Source of the DNA: Lophius americanus
Taxonomy: Eukaryota > Chordata > Actinopteri > Lophiiformes > Lophiidae
Length of the DNA stretch: 64,000 nucleotides
Direction of reading: 5' to 3'
NCBI GenBank assembly: GCA_037951165.1
Contig: JBBDHG010000098.1
Span: 1,898,501-1,962,500, forward strand
Within the stretch, counting starts at the first letter, position 1. Each line of letters begins with the position of its first letter. This document shows positions 50,321 to 62,333 of the stretch, piece after piece. The translations under genes and the position numbers were made by a program. The notes under the pieces were generated by a model. It was given only the letters and a program-made list of their open reading frames with translations. It was not told the DNA's origin and searched no databases.

Positions 50321-51897
50321 TTTACAATTAAATATTGTTAAACCACAAATGTATCTTTGAATATTTAACCCTCTGCTGACTGCAAGTTCAAAAATTCAAG
50401 TTTTGAGTTGCAGCCCAGAGGTTTTCACAGGCATTGGTTTGAGACCCTATGAACATCATGTGGAGCGCTGAGGGGTCCAGATGGGACTTCATACCTGCAG
50501 AGTATGATGCACTGCATTAGGAACTGGATGTCCATCAGCAGTGGTTGCTTCATTGCAAAGATAGAAGATGAACCAGAGTCCAAATGATCGATGAGGTGCA
50601 TTATTATTTTTTTTTAAAGAGGAGTGATTAATGATAATGGCCGAACTTTTAATAGTAACATAATCCAGCATTTAGAGTATTTTCACTGGAGAGGTTGAGG
50701 TTAGCAGACCTAAAAGTTTGGGGGAAACAAGCAGTGGAAATGCTTAAGAGCCCTGAAATGTGTTTCGCCTTTTAACTCAAGAAGTTGCATATTCGGGGCT
50801 TCAAGGTCTCCCGTTCCTGCACCAGCTTTCAGGTGTGCATGTCAGAAACCGTCAGCCTCACTATCGTGTTTAATAAATGCGGACCTTCCATCTGAAGGCT
50901 ATGAACTCCCCGGTGAAAGAATTTATTTACAGTACTTGAGCTGACCTCCTCAGGCATCTTAATGGCCTTCTCCGACATCGAAGCGATCCCCAGGCATGTT
51001 TTCCAACAGCTGATTTCTACTCAGAGGTAATCTGTCTTGATTTGCAGTCGACAGTCAACATGTGGTCTGAGTTATTGTGTTAGCTACTGGAGAAAACATA
51101 CGAGAGCGCCAGCTGAGGCCGAGCAGCCGCAGCTTATAGGGGAATGCTGACATCAATGATAATGACTCAACTGTGGGGGTGTATTTACAACAGACCGAAA
51201 AACAGCCTCCTGCTGGTACGTTGACTGAGCAAACAAAGTGACTATGAGTAGAAATTACTGCGACTATTAAAACACTGACAGTATGAAAGAGGAAGGGACT
51301 GGACGACAGGGGTTGTGGTGGAAGCAAAGCGGCAGCATAAACGAGGCAGAAAGAGCTGAAGAACCAGGAAAACTCTAGATGCCGAGCAGTTGAGTTCAAG
51401 TGAAGTTCATATGCTTGAGCGTCGAGGCTCGGAGGCTTGCCGTAAACCAGAAAAGAACTACATCTGTGCATAAAAGCAGGGATCCCAAACTTGGAGCACA
51501 CAAACGTGATAAAGCATCAAATACAAGCCACTAGAAGGGATAGAAAATATCTCCATGCAAATGCATCTGAATCGGTACCAAACAAGGTTTTTCAGGCTGT
51601 GTTTGACTTCTTCAGGGTCCAAGAGCCAATTGTGGCCCTCGACATATATCGAAGAAATAATAATAAAGTGTGAGTAGAGTGGACAACCCTCTGTTGGTTA
51701 AAAAGAACTTAACGTGGGCTTGGTACAAAAGAAGTTCCCATTTGTCACATCCTCTCACTTTCAGTGGAAGAATACTTCCTTATAGGTGGATAAAAGAAAA
51801 AAAGACACTTGAGTAAGCTAAATTACATATTTAACAAATGTTTTAAATCTTTGTGATAGTCTGCCTCTGATAAACACAAAAGCACGCAGTTGTTTAC

Positions 51898-51966
51898 CTG
51901 ACTTCCCGACGCCGGCTCTGCCGAAGACGGCCAGCTTCACCTCCGGGCTTTTGGCCATGAGGGCAG
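51898..51966 (-). CDS. rerg: rerg start-codon exon (residues 1-20; ATG at 51958)
   Basis: The ATG at 51958-51956 begins MAKSPEVKLAVFGRAGVGKS. The P-loop GRAGVGKS occupies residues 13-20 and binds the GTP phosphates. The exon ends AAGTCAG followed by the donor GTAAACA. A pyrimidine-rich tract ending in GGCCGCAG stands 8 nt before the ATG, so the exon probably begins at 51966 with an 8-nt 5' UTR and is spliced to an upstream non-coding exon. The ATG context (CCCTCATGG) has G at +4. The start is chosen because the family begins MAK-S at this point and no upstream in-frame ATG precedes the acceptor. Coding is certain; the 5' boundary is inferred. Confidence 0.94.
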
Positions 51967-52441
51967 CTGCGGCCAGAGAAGAAGCGTGAACCAATCAGTG
52001 AACGCCGCGGTCAGCAATCCATCCTCTCATCCGCCGCACAGGAGGAAGCAGTGTCTGAGGAAACAACGAAGGATCAGTCTGTGACATGATGCAGAGGATC
52101 GATGTTCGATCGATGTCAAGAACTTGATGGTTTCACTTTCATATGTTGTCAATTTCAATGCTGTACTTACCTTATTCACAAATATTACAAGAATCTTCAC
52201 AGATCAACCCTTTCTGAATTTTCAAACATGGACCCACTACAAGTTTTCTAAGATAACGTGGAGTCACACATTACGGGATTAAAATAGAATCAGCTGTGTT
52301 TGTAGACGACAGACAATGTCGCATTAACTGAACAAGCAAGGGTGGATGAAGAGATGGAGGAAAGATTTGATTAATCCTTCAGGATTTGACGTTGGTGTCG
52401 GGACGAGAAGATGGGGTTGTGTAAGACTCGATCCGTGGACA

Positions 52442-52442
<1 letters not shown>

Positions 52443-52484
<42 letters not shown>
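52443..52484. repeat. 42-base poly(G) homopolymer
   Basis: An uninterrupted run of 42 G on the plus strand, about 0.5 kb upstream of the rerg start codon. It is C on the rerg transcript strand. Long G runs can form quadruplexes and are a frequent site of sequencing length error, so the exact count is unsafe. Confidence 0.95.
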
Positions 52485-52485
<1 letters not shown>

Positions 52486-53327
52486 ATGAAGTCTGCTTTT
52501 CCTGCCCATTGAGCCCTTCAGCGATTTTTCAGCCTGCTGCTTTACTCGCATTGGTAGAACTGTCAGGGTATGAATGTGCTAATAATCGTTTAAATCAAGA
52601 CAGAATAAGCACCTAGGAAATGGACCCACTAAAACTTGCCTTCAGATGGCTAACTGTCAACCTTTTTTGCCAGATGTTCAGTGTAGGATGTGTTGATCTT
52701 CACCTCATGGATGTCATATAGGAAGTTTTGAGAAAGAAAATCACGGCATACTGACGTTCCAGCTCCGAAGCGACGCAACCTTTAGTGCAGTTGAGAATGC
52801 TGTTTATGTTTTTGTTGATGTTCAAGCAAAATGCAGCTGAGGTACATTCCTTCCTTTTGGGATAATAAAAACAACAGTGTGGCATTGAGAGTTGTTGACC
52901 TCGTAAATGTTTTTTTTTCATGCAGGTTTGTGAGGGATGTGAGAGGAAGTAGAGACAGACAGAGCAGGGGGGAGGATGGAATGAGGCAAGCGCAGAGCCG
53001 AAGTCCTCTTCTTGAAATAAAAACACAACTGCAGCACGTTTAAACAACCAATCACTCGTCTGTTTATTGAGAAAACAGCCTGCAGTGACGTTTTCGCAAC
53101 CAGATAATTAATTTGAACCCTCAGTCCCAATCACTCCCTGTTTCTCTCCGGACTGTAGGATTCCATTGGAATCCTGAGATGCTACAGATCCGACATGCAG
53201 CAATGTTGGCGACGAAGGTAGACGATCCATCCAATGTCATCTATCTGGACCCAAACAAGGTTGGGAGGTCCAATCCTGGCGGTGCACAGTCATTGGAATG
53301 ATTAAAGAGGCACAGGTGGAGAGGCCT

Positions 53328-53594
53328 TCAATTCTTCTTCTTTTTCTTCTTCTTCTTACCCTTCGCATTCCGTAGAAAGCTTGTGTGGTAAGTGTCCATG
53401 GGAATCCATAATCTGTGTCCAGTCCATAGAATGGACTTCAAAATCCTGCCCTCAATGCTACCAAGCCCAGCCATGTCCAGAACCTCATCAATAAACACAC
53501 CGCGGTATTGCTGGATCCATGCTGCGGTGGCTGCAGCCTTACCAGAAAGTACCAGAAACCACGACACTGCTGAATAATTCATATATGTTGCCAT
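53328..53594 (-). CDS. unassigned 88-codon frame, coding-like
   Basis: The minus-strand frame begins MATYMNYSAVSWFLVLSGKA and runs through WIQQYRGVFIDEVLDMAG, SIEGRILKSILWTGHRLWIP and MDTYHTSFLRNAKG to a lysine run encoded by a TTC/TCT microsatellite at 53333-53356. Balanced composition with several tryptophans looks protein-like, and a lysine-rich C-terminus is plausible. The frame lies inside the rerg intron on the same strand, and no splice sites are obvious. I do not recognise the family. It could be a retrocopy fragment, a nested single-exon gene or chance. Confidence 0.25.
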   Translation of the reverse strand: MATYMNYSAVSWFLVLSGKAAATAAWIQQYRGVFIDEVLDMAGLGSIEGRILKSILWTGHRLWIPMDTYHTSFLRNAKGKKKKKKKKN

Positions 53595-54284
53595 AAGTAG
53601 TGTGCTGCAGTTTCACCAGAGAGAATGCTGAATAGAACGCAACTAAGAATTACCTGATTTAATTCAACAAAACTTTTGCTCCGTTGTTCTCCTGCTTCCA
53701 ACTGGAAAATATAACTCTGTATTATTTTATGGTGAGTCGGGGATATGACTATCTAATAGGTTTTCTTGAAGTTAGATGAGATGGTTGATACTCCTTATTC
53801 TGTACAGTAAAATGATGCATCAGTACCAGCAGCTGGTTAGATCTTCAAAGTGCAGTCACACCTAGAGTGTGGATCTGGATCTGGTAGGGAATCCTTGCCT
53901 GAATTAATGTATCTAATAGTTTTATTCTAAGTATTATTTGTTGTGAATGTGTGGCGTTTATGGGCAAATGAAAGCAGCTGTAAAAAATTTACTACAAATC
54001 CTGGGTGGGTAAATCCTGGGTGGACACAGAATTCCCCGGAGGATTTCTATATTACATATGTGGACATTTCGGGATCCCCGACCCCCGGGATGAGCCAGGG
54101 AGAGGGTTGCGTGAGTCCAGCGGCGACTGCTGCCTCTGTAACCACCAGATAAAGTTGATGGATGGCAAATGTCACTCAGATAAATCACAGAATGAAAGCA
54201 GGTTCGGTTTGAGCCTCTCAGTCCACTCCCGACGTCAATCTGTTAACTTTACAAATGATTGACGGACACTCTGTCTGACAGCTG

Positions 54285-54712
54285 TGCTTCAGGCTCAGAA
54301 GGAGGAGGAGTCGGGAACAATCAGAGGCTTCTAGAAGTAAACCTGCCAGTGAGCAGGTTAGGTCCACAGAGTAAGGTACCGCGGTCCGGAGAAAACTTGA
54401 GCTGAAGGCCGGTTCTTTTCTGAGCGACCCAATGTTTTTGAGTTCCACTGTTTTGAGGGCAGTGAGACGGGTGTGGCTTACACTAACCCAAACCACCTAG
54501 GGTCACCTGGGACTGACCAGATCTGGTCCAGATAGTCCTACCATGTTGTGACCACACCCCTGATTTAATCAGGTTCATTGATTTGTTTCAATCGGTAAGT
54601 TACCGCGGTAACTTACATTCTGGAACGGAAAACCCAGAATTTCCCTCATCTCAGGCTTAACTAACTCAGAGTTTCAACTAAACCCGTTTTCTGATATACC
54701 CCCCTGATGTAA
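54285..54712. mobile_element. possible PIF/Harbinger-like MITE relic
   Basis: A perfect 22-bp palindrome, GTAAGTTACCGCGGTAACTT plus AC (54595-54616), is followed by CGGAAAACCCAGAATTTCCC, AACTAACTCAGAGTTTCAAC and AAACCCGTTTTCTG. From memory these resemble the ends of fish Harbinger-type non-autonomous elements. A ggttaggtccacag / aaaacttgagctgaaggccg stretch near 54360-54410 may be the opposite end. Family assignment is tentative. Confidence 0.4.
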
Positions 54713-55547
54713 AAAAAATAAATGCACAGACCAACATTCAACAGTGTTTGCAGGCCGGGATAGATTCAAGAGCGAGAATGTTTACCGTTGCTAGTCTGCA
54801 TCCTCCTACCATCTGAACTTAGAAGATGCTCCTACATTCATCCGGTCAAATATGACCATTTTTAAAAAAACATTTATATCAAAAAACTGTTTTCTGTAAC
54901 TGCAAAATAGAGGAAATATCTTATTTATTAGGTTTACGGTCCAAATGTCTCACAATATGCCTATAAAACATGGAGTAATGAGGTGAAAAGTTGAATGAAA
55001 ATGTTCAGCACAGAATCGGTAGACGATCCAGACCTAATGCTGTATAAAAGGACCTAATTAACCTAAGTGTTTTTGTATATTATCGCCAATACATATATAT
55101 TGTACATTTCCAGGTAACAACAGGACATATAAAACTGGTTTTGTACATCAGATTGATATTTATCAGTAAGCTGTTTTATTACGCTCTCCTTTTGTTAAGG
55201 TCTTTCAAACAATTACATCACAAAAAACGATGTAATCGTGTTGCATACAATGAAATCTGGCTATCCAACGCTAACAGTAAGGAAATTCTTCTCTGTATTG
55301 TGTTTCAAACAATAACGGAACGCCCAATTCACCATCGCTCTAGACAGAAAACTGGCCTCCAAACATTTATGACAGGTATGAGAACCAACGTATAGAAAGT
55401 TCAAGCATGTCAGGCATGTTTAGATAATGTCTACGATCAATGCCTATTATGTAAATGTAGCCGTAAAATAACTATGTCCTCACACGTTGTTAACGGTGGA
55501 AATGAGAGAGTGAGAAAATTGAAAACAGACAACCTGTCTGGCAAAAA

Positions 55548-55613
55548 ATAGAAGCTAAAAAATGTTGTTTATGTGTGCAAGTGCCAGCTTCACACTGGTT
55601 GAAGTTATGAAGT
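55548..55613 (+). repeat. 66-bp perfect direct repeat, left copy
   Basis: Begins ATAGAAGCTAAAAAATGTTG and ends GGTTGAAGTTATGAAGT. It is identical over all 66 positions to 56603-56668. The flanks differ immediately on both sides. Confidence 0.95.
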
Positions 55614-55659
55614 GGCAAAATTCCAGCATTTTCCTCCCTCATCTACTGCAGCACACACA

Positions 55660-55661
<2 letters not shown>

Positions 55662-55714
<53 letters not shown>
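55662..55714. repeat. (CA)n microsatellite
   Basis: About 26 pure CA units, preceded by a shorter CA run with one T interruption. Confidence 0.95.
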
Positions 55715-55716
<2 letters not shown>

Positions 55717-55881
55717 TGAAAGTTTAAGCTAAACCTTTCCCTTTTCCACCAGCACACATGCCCTTATATGGTGCAGCTGGTACCTCATGGTGTGGCTCAA
55801 GTTGAGGTCAATCATCCATCTCTGTCTCTCTCAGCAAGGGTCATCAAGGCAGCTGTCAGCATCTTTAAATATTTTAGTTTT

Positions 55882-56115
55882 TTAATCATCGCTGATGGTG
55901 ATCCCACCATTCCAGCACACAGACAGCCCAGTCATACCAGTGCCTGATACTGTGGTGATGTCGTAATGGTCAATAACAGTGATGTTCGGTTCATTTTTCA
56001 GGTTCAGGCGCAGTGGTTTTTGAGTATTTATGAGACGGTTATATACTGTTGTGTTTTCACAGCCTGAATCAATGTTCACCTCTGTTGTGTAGGAGTTGTG
56101 TAGGACATTGGGCAT
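55882..56115 (-). CDS. unassigned 77-codon frame between the 66-bp repeats
   Basis: The minus-strand frame contains NVLHNSYTTEVNIDSGCENT, VYNRLINTQKPLRLNLKNEP and ITVIDHYDITTVSGTGMTGL, and ends WNGGITISDD. It has two cysteines and several NxT/S sequons, like an extracellular domain fragment. No start context, splice sites or known family are evident. It may be an exon-like fragment carried inside a duplication or transposon. Confidence 0.22.
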   Translation of the reverse strand: MPNVLHNSYTTEVNIDSGCENTTVYNRLINTQKPLRLNLKNEPNITVIDHYDITTVSGTGMTGLSVCWNGGITISDD

Positions 56116-56602
56116 TATTTATAAAAGCAGCTCATGCTGATTTTAACTGCAAAACTTTGTCACCAGCTTTGTTAAATAACAATCTAAATGTTGAACTTGG
56201 AAATTATTTTAAAAATATGCTAATTAACACTTATATTTATAGAATTATAAATGAAGAAAACCACTTCAGTTTACGGTAAACCGCCCCTTTTGCCCTAAGG
56301 CGGTTTTAAAAACCGAACGGTGCGACAAATAACCTAGATTGGTGAAAACGACTCAGTGGAGATGCAACGAAAACCCGGCCTCCATTCTCCGACATAACCG
56401 CTTCTTCCTTTTAACCCAGCGAGCTTTTAGTTGCTCATAAGCTACAGTTGTTACGGCTCAGGGATATTACAAGTTAGGCACCAGCCAAAACCTCGAAAGG
56501 CTCAAAAACCACCTTGGTTCAAAAGGGCCTTGTTTACCCTGGATAGAAATACTTTTCCTCATTGAGCTTTTGTTTTGGTACTGCTGCTGACGTCAGTGTA
56601 AG

Positions 56603-56668
56603 ATAGAAGCTAAAAAATGTTGTTTATGTGTGCAAGTGCCAGCTTCACACTGGTTGAAGTTATGAAGT
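56603..56668 (+). repeat. 66-bp perfect direct repeat, right copy
   Basis: Identical to 55548-55613, 1,055 bp away. Immediately right of it the TTTAGATATAACA minisatellite starts. Confidence 0.95.
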
Positions 56669-56689
56669 ATAACGTATAGCTTTATATTT

Positions 56690-57345
56690 AACTTTAGATA
56701 TAACATTTAGATTTGGATTTAACATTTAGATATAACATTTAGATTGAAATTTAACATTTAGATATAACATTTAGATTGAAATTTAACATTTAGATATAAC
56801 ATTTAGATGTAACACTTGGATTTAACATTTAATTTTAACATTGAGATAAAACATAAATTCAGATTAAATATTCAGATATAGAATTTAGACTTAACTTTTA
56901 GATTTAAAATTTAGATATAAAATTTAGTTATAACAGATTTAGATATAACATTTAGATATAACATTTAGATATAACATTTAGATTTATCATTTAGATATAC
57001 AATTTAGATATAACATTTAGATTTAACATTTGGATATAACATTTAGATTTAGATTTAAATATTTAGATATAACATTTAGATTTAGATTCAACATTTAGAT
57101 TCAACATTTAGATATAACATTTAAATTTAGATTCAACATTTAGATTAAACATTTAGATTTAGATTCAACATTTAGATTTAGATTTAAACATTTAGATTCA
57201 TCATTTAGATTTAGATTCAACATTTAGATTATAACATTTAGATTTAGATTCAACATTTAGATTAAACATTTAGATTCAACATTTAGATATAGATTCAACA
57301 TTTAGATTAAACATTTGGATATAGCTTTTAGATTTAGATTTCTTT
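56690..57345. repeat. minisatellite, TTTAGATATAACA unit (~15 bp)
   Basis: About 650 bp of units such as AACATTTAGATATAACATTT, with later blocks TTTAGATTTAGATTCAACA. The unit length drifts between about 12 and 21 bp, and the variant composition changes from left (ATATAAC) to right (ATTCAAC), so it is a composite array. Confidence 0.95.
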
Positions 57346-60300
57346 TTTGCTAAAATCAGCATATGCTACTGTAACAAACGTGACATGTTTCTAAGGCCTA
57401 CTTAGCTGTGATTTTTAAGTGACAAACTTAATGACATCTTTAAAGAGTGAAATGAAATACTCAGAGCAGGGAAGAAGTATCTTCATTATTTTTTTTTGCA
57501 ATGCATTGTGGACAACAGGAATAAAACATGAAGGGAGTAGTGGCACTGATGCAGCGTTCACTCGCTCCCCAGCGCAGCTGCGTGGAAACACCGGTGACAG
57601 AGGAAGAAGAAGGAATCCCACACTGGAATGGTCGTTCTTTACATTTCGTCATTTCTGGCGGCCACTCACTCCCACCCACCATCATTACTCTCTCAAATCT
57701 CAGGCTTACGCCTCACTTAAGTAATGAAGCCACATGACTAACAGCCTCGGTGAAGCAGAAGTTGGTGATAAACTAAACACATCTGGAACTTTAGGTTTAG
57801 GGATAGCAATCACATTCTACTGGTGACAGTAAAAATCAAAACAGCACGCAGCACATTCAGCCAAAACAATGAGTACATACTGATGGTATCTGCACACGGG
57901 TCGAGATAAGAACAACTCATGGCAGTGCCAAAGGAATCAAGGAAAGGAATGGAAGGAGAAACTATAGTGTTCTAGAAATGGTATCAGAAAACTCTAAAAC
58001 CAGATATGCAATAGAGAAATCGGGGCAAACGCATGAGGTGTTTCATCGCCTTTATCTCCTCAGATTCCAGCGCAGAGATAGACGTGCTATGATGGGTTTA
58101 ACCAAGCCGAGAACAAAGACTGGAATCAGGGAGAAACCGCAAGCATAGCTCCATCAAAAGGGAAAACAACATCGATGAAAAAAAAGAACGTGTTTAGTCC
58201 ACAAGTTATTTCTTGTTGGAACACATTACCGCTTCCAAAAACAGAATGTCTTATTTGTTCAGGCTGTAACGTCACCAAATCCTGACAGACAAATACGTCT
58301 CTTTAGCTGCTCCATTATCTTCACCTACTAGTTGCTACATTTGTTTGCTTTTTGGTGCCTATCAGATAGTGTACCAAATAGGGTAGATAGGGTAGTTTTC
58401 AGGACTTTGTCAGTGGACTCATGACAGGCGGGTTTTTGGGCCGTACCAGCGCAGCACTTAGCCGACAGATGCTTAAATGCTCTCTGAGAGGTGAAGAGAA
58501 CCGAGTCGGGCGACAGGATTCAAGATTCAAGCTGCGTCAGAAACTATAAAGAAAAGTATGTTGTGATATTTTAAAAGATATATTTGTATTTACTGTCAAT
58601 TCAGATGGATTGTGATACATGAGGAAATCTATGAATAGATAGATATTATAAACCTCAAAGGTTCAAATTGAAAGTTTTAGGAGGTATTGATTGGTATCTC
58701 TTAGAATAAAGGGAATATATTATTCATAACTAGGTGTTTTTGTCTACTTTCAGCTGGAAGTAAAAACAATTTCTTTTTTTTTCATGTTTATTCAGAAAAA
58801 GCCATTTTCATCTCCTTTTAGCCGGTATAGATTTCCGTATAGAAACCTCCATGTTAGTCCAAACAGAAATGGATTTCCCATTTTATGTTGTTACTGTGTT
58901 TTGACAAATGGAGTCTAATACTTTATTATTTGCACCATGAACAAGAAATAGTGCGCCATGCCTCGCTTTCCCAGCATACATGAAGACTCATGAATAATGT
59001 AGATGTAGAATCCCCCGGCAGTCTGGGGGATTGGCCTGTGGCACCTGAAGTGTCCACATAGATGCCATGCCGAGCAACATACATTTGACAATATCCTGAA
59101 TATTTTTGATTAACAGAAACTAATCATGGACAAACCTACTTTACTGTTTTGATAATGTGACCCACTGAAAACTGTTATATTGTGTAAAATCGATCATATA
59201 TATATATTTTTTACAGGCTTTAAATCAAATCTACACCCACTAACGGGGACTAAGTGTAAAAATCTAACACAGATGTGTAATTGCAGTTGGTTGAACAACT
59301 TCAATGGAATTAAACAAGCAAACAAAATTAACTTTTCGAGTGTAGGCTTCCAGCGGGTGTCCTGTCCCTGCTGATAGATCTCCATCCCCTCAACAAAACA
59401 AAACGCTAATCCTCATTTAGACCCTCCTTCACCGCAGTGCTGGCACATATCTGATCTCCACTCATTCTACCTTCTTTTTTATCTTCCTGCTGGCTGCTTT
59501 AAACCGCCCGTTGTAGGCTTTGGTCTCTTTCTTCATGGCACGTCGCATTCTTTCCTACTCTGGCGCGGTGTGGCTCTTCTGGAACGGCGCTGGAGGTCAT
59601 CCTCATGTGGTCCTAAATTAAAGTGGTGCAATTTCCGCACAGAGTTCTTCTATGTCTCACCAGACTCAATCTTTTCTGTGTACTTGAATCTCTCCTTGTC
59701 CAGAGTTAGATGCATTCTGAGCCCCTCCCCACGCCCACAAATCTTTGTCCATGTCCTGTCCTTGTCTTCTCCTTCTTCATCTTCTGTCCTATTTGTTCTG
59801 TTTGGGGTATTGCTCATTTACCCTTTCTGTAGAATGTGTGTTGCCCTGTCCTGAGTGCATGAGGGGTTGCAAGCATTGATGCCCATTCCAATCTTATCCT
59901 GGGGGGACTGCCATCTTTCCAGCATCACTCATCATCCCTCAACTGTTGTGATGGATGTCCTGGAAATCCCTGGTTTCACGATGCGTTCAGGCTCGCACAC
60001 TCTGCTCTTTAACCTCAGACCTGCTCTCATGATGTTGAGCAGATTTAATGTGTTCACATGAGGACGTGGAGGGTTTCTGGGACTTCAACTGATGCCTGTT
60101 ACTGTTGGCAAAGGGAGAAAATACCTCTCAGCTTGAAGTACGTTAGATTGATGGTCCTAATTCCAGACAAAAGATGAATGTCTGTCTTGTGTCCACCGTT
60201 GAGATTTGCTTTTCTTCTTTTCGCCCTTGCTGTACCGGGAGTCCCTCCAAACTGGGCACAGGAACATTTTATCTGCTTTTGTGTCACTTTTACCCCGAGA

Positions 60301-61086
60301 AGTGAAACCGGCTGGTGGTGGTGATGTGGTTAAGGGAGATTACAGACCTCTAAGCAGTAAACCATGGGAGGAGACCTGCTTCGCCATCGGCTATATAAAG
60401 ACTGCAGACCACAAGCCTGTCATCAAAATACATAGAGTGAACTGGTGCGCTGCCTGGGGTGGGATCCCGGTGAAACCAGTGGGCACAAGAATGCTTTTAC
60501 TAAAACACAAATCAAACCTATGGTCTAGGAGTTTAAAAGAGCTACTCAATGTGAAAAAAACAAGATAAAACAAGAGTAATAATAGTATAAATAATGTGTA
60601 AAATATTGGACTAAATCTGTAAAAACAACATTGAAATCTTCCAGGGTTTTATATAAAAGTTAACTTAGCTGCGGACTCTGTGGGCGTTTACAACCAGGAT
60701 CTCTGTCAGACCGCCTTCATTCTGGTCAACTCCGGACCAGTTTAGCGCTGTGTTTTGTCCTGCTAAGCACTCTTCCCTCAGGAGATTCTACCACACTCTT
60801 CTGACAGAGAGAAGGAAATAAGCTGTTTGTCCTCTGAGGTGTTATAAATCCTTAACTTAGGAAACAGTAGAGTATATACAATGTTAAATACATTTAGTCA
60901 CCTAGAGAATGACTGATGTAAGTGGATTTCTTGTACATAAAAACTTCATTAATATTCAGAGATAACCTCCATAGTACAAATAAAATAAGAGCCCTGTCAT
61001 TAAAACTACATTTCAATATTTCATTCATCAATATTTCTACTATGCCAGAGTACTGCAAATATAAAATCCACGTATACCTATCATGT

Positions 61087-61525
61087 ATATATATATATCA
61101 GCCATAATATTAAAACCACCACCCTTGCAACAGCTGTCTCAAAGTGCGTTATGATGCCTTCCTACCAGAACCAGAACCATTCAACCAGCAGCAACCAGCA
61201 GTTTGTGCTACAGATCAAGACTTGTGAGCCTTTCCTTCACACGAGCTTCACTTATGACTCGAGTTCTCCAGTTGCCCTTCTTCAGACCACTTTAGTAGGC
61301 ACTAAACTCAGGAGAACATCTGAAAAGACATGAAATTCTGGAGATGTTTTGACCCATTCCTCTATCCAACACATTGCTTGCGCATTGTTCCAGTTCAAAG
61401 CCAACAATTTCTGGAAACGATATTGAACTTGCAGCCCAATATAATACATCCTCACTGGAAGGTGCCAAGATAATGAGATAAGCAAAGTTATTCAGTGGTT
61501 ATAATGTAATGGCTGACAGGTGTGC
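61087..61525 (-). mobile_element. internally deleted Tc1-like transposon, copy 4 (reverse)
   Basis: Ends ATATATCAGCCATAATATTA and TATAATGTAATGGCTGACAG enclose about 440 bp. Inside, on the reverse strand, are the middle and N-terminal transposase segments (GTTTGTGCTACAGATCAAG, TTCTGGAGATGTTTTGACCC). The left terminal repeat is followed directly by the mid-gene segment AAGTGCGTTATGATGCC, so the catalytic half is missing. Confidence 0.75.
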
Positions 61526-62333
61526 ACTAATATTTTTACGTAATTATAATGTTTGATGTGTTAAATTGCATACTTTAGTCATAATAGGGTTACATAAAAT
61601 GAAAAGCGGTGGCACATCAGAGAGCTCTGACTTCTTGAAGATACTTAGTTACATTCTCCAGAGTCAATCATCATGGAACTGGGATGTGTGTGTGTTGGTG
61701 TGTGTGGGTGTGTTTGTTAGCTAGAAGTTCCTCTGATCTTTAGTTGGTGTCCATATGAAGTCCATGCAGGAAAAATAATTGACATCACCCTCATCCATCT
61801 CCATGGTTCTTCTCCGGGACTCGACTGGACCCTTGTTTGCCAAAACACCCTTGAGACGTGAGCTATGACGTAACACTTGGAGCTGCTAATGAAAGCCAAT
61901 TACGTCCTCGAAGCCAACGGGGTAAGTTAGAAGATGATCAGTTAGCAAAGTAACACCAACCTGAATATTCATGAAATAGGGATACACTCTTTTGCTTCTA
62001 CTGTCTTTTATTAAATCTTCAATTTGATATAATTAACAGACCATATGACGTACATGAAAGATGTGTCCAACTTTAAAATGTTGCAGTAGTGTTCATGTGA
62101 TACAGAAATTGCACATTACTGGGACATCACTAATAACTCAACAAGATCATGTCGAGCAAGATCATGTCAAAATAAAAAACCCACGAGAGGTAATCACGTG
62201 TCCCCTACCGTCCTGTAAATATGTTGTGGCACGAGCTCCATCCCAGAAAAAAACGTAAACGTTCTTTAGAGGTTGCAGAATATTAACCCTCTGGTTTGAG
62301 AGACGCACCTCGCATGGAGACAGCAGGACTCAC

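Larger units (their letters stand above)
51967..62333 (-). other. probable rerg first intron (5' UTR intron)
   Basis: About 10.4 kb between the inferred donor at 62334 and the acceptor before the ATG exon. It contains a 42-G run, two unassigned coding-like frames, a Harbinger-like relic, a 66-bp direct repeat pair, a CA tract, a minisatellite and a deleted Tc1 element. 57.7-59.5 and 61.6-62.2 kb show nothing I can identify. 59.5-60.8 kb is non-repetitive-looking but without a recognisable gene. Confidence 0.5.

Noticed and set aside
51055..51501. 148-codon minus-strand open frame just downstream of the rerg start-codon exon
   Set aside because: Considered as an alternative rerg exon, but it has no GTPase motif and no fitting splice phase; the known exon 2 is at 21.5 kb.
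56690..57345. CRISPR-like repeat array
   Set aside because: Units are contiguous, drift in length and have no unique spacers; it is a eukaryotic minisatellite.
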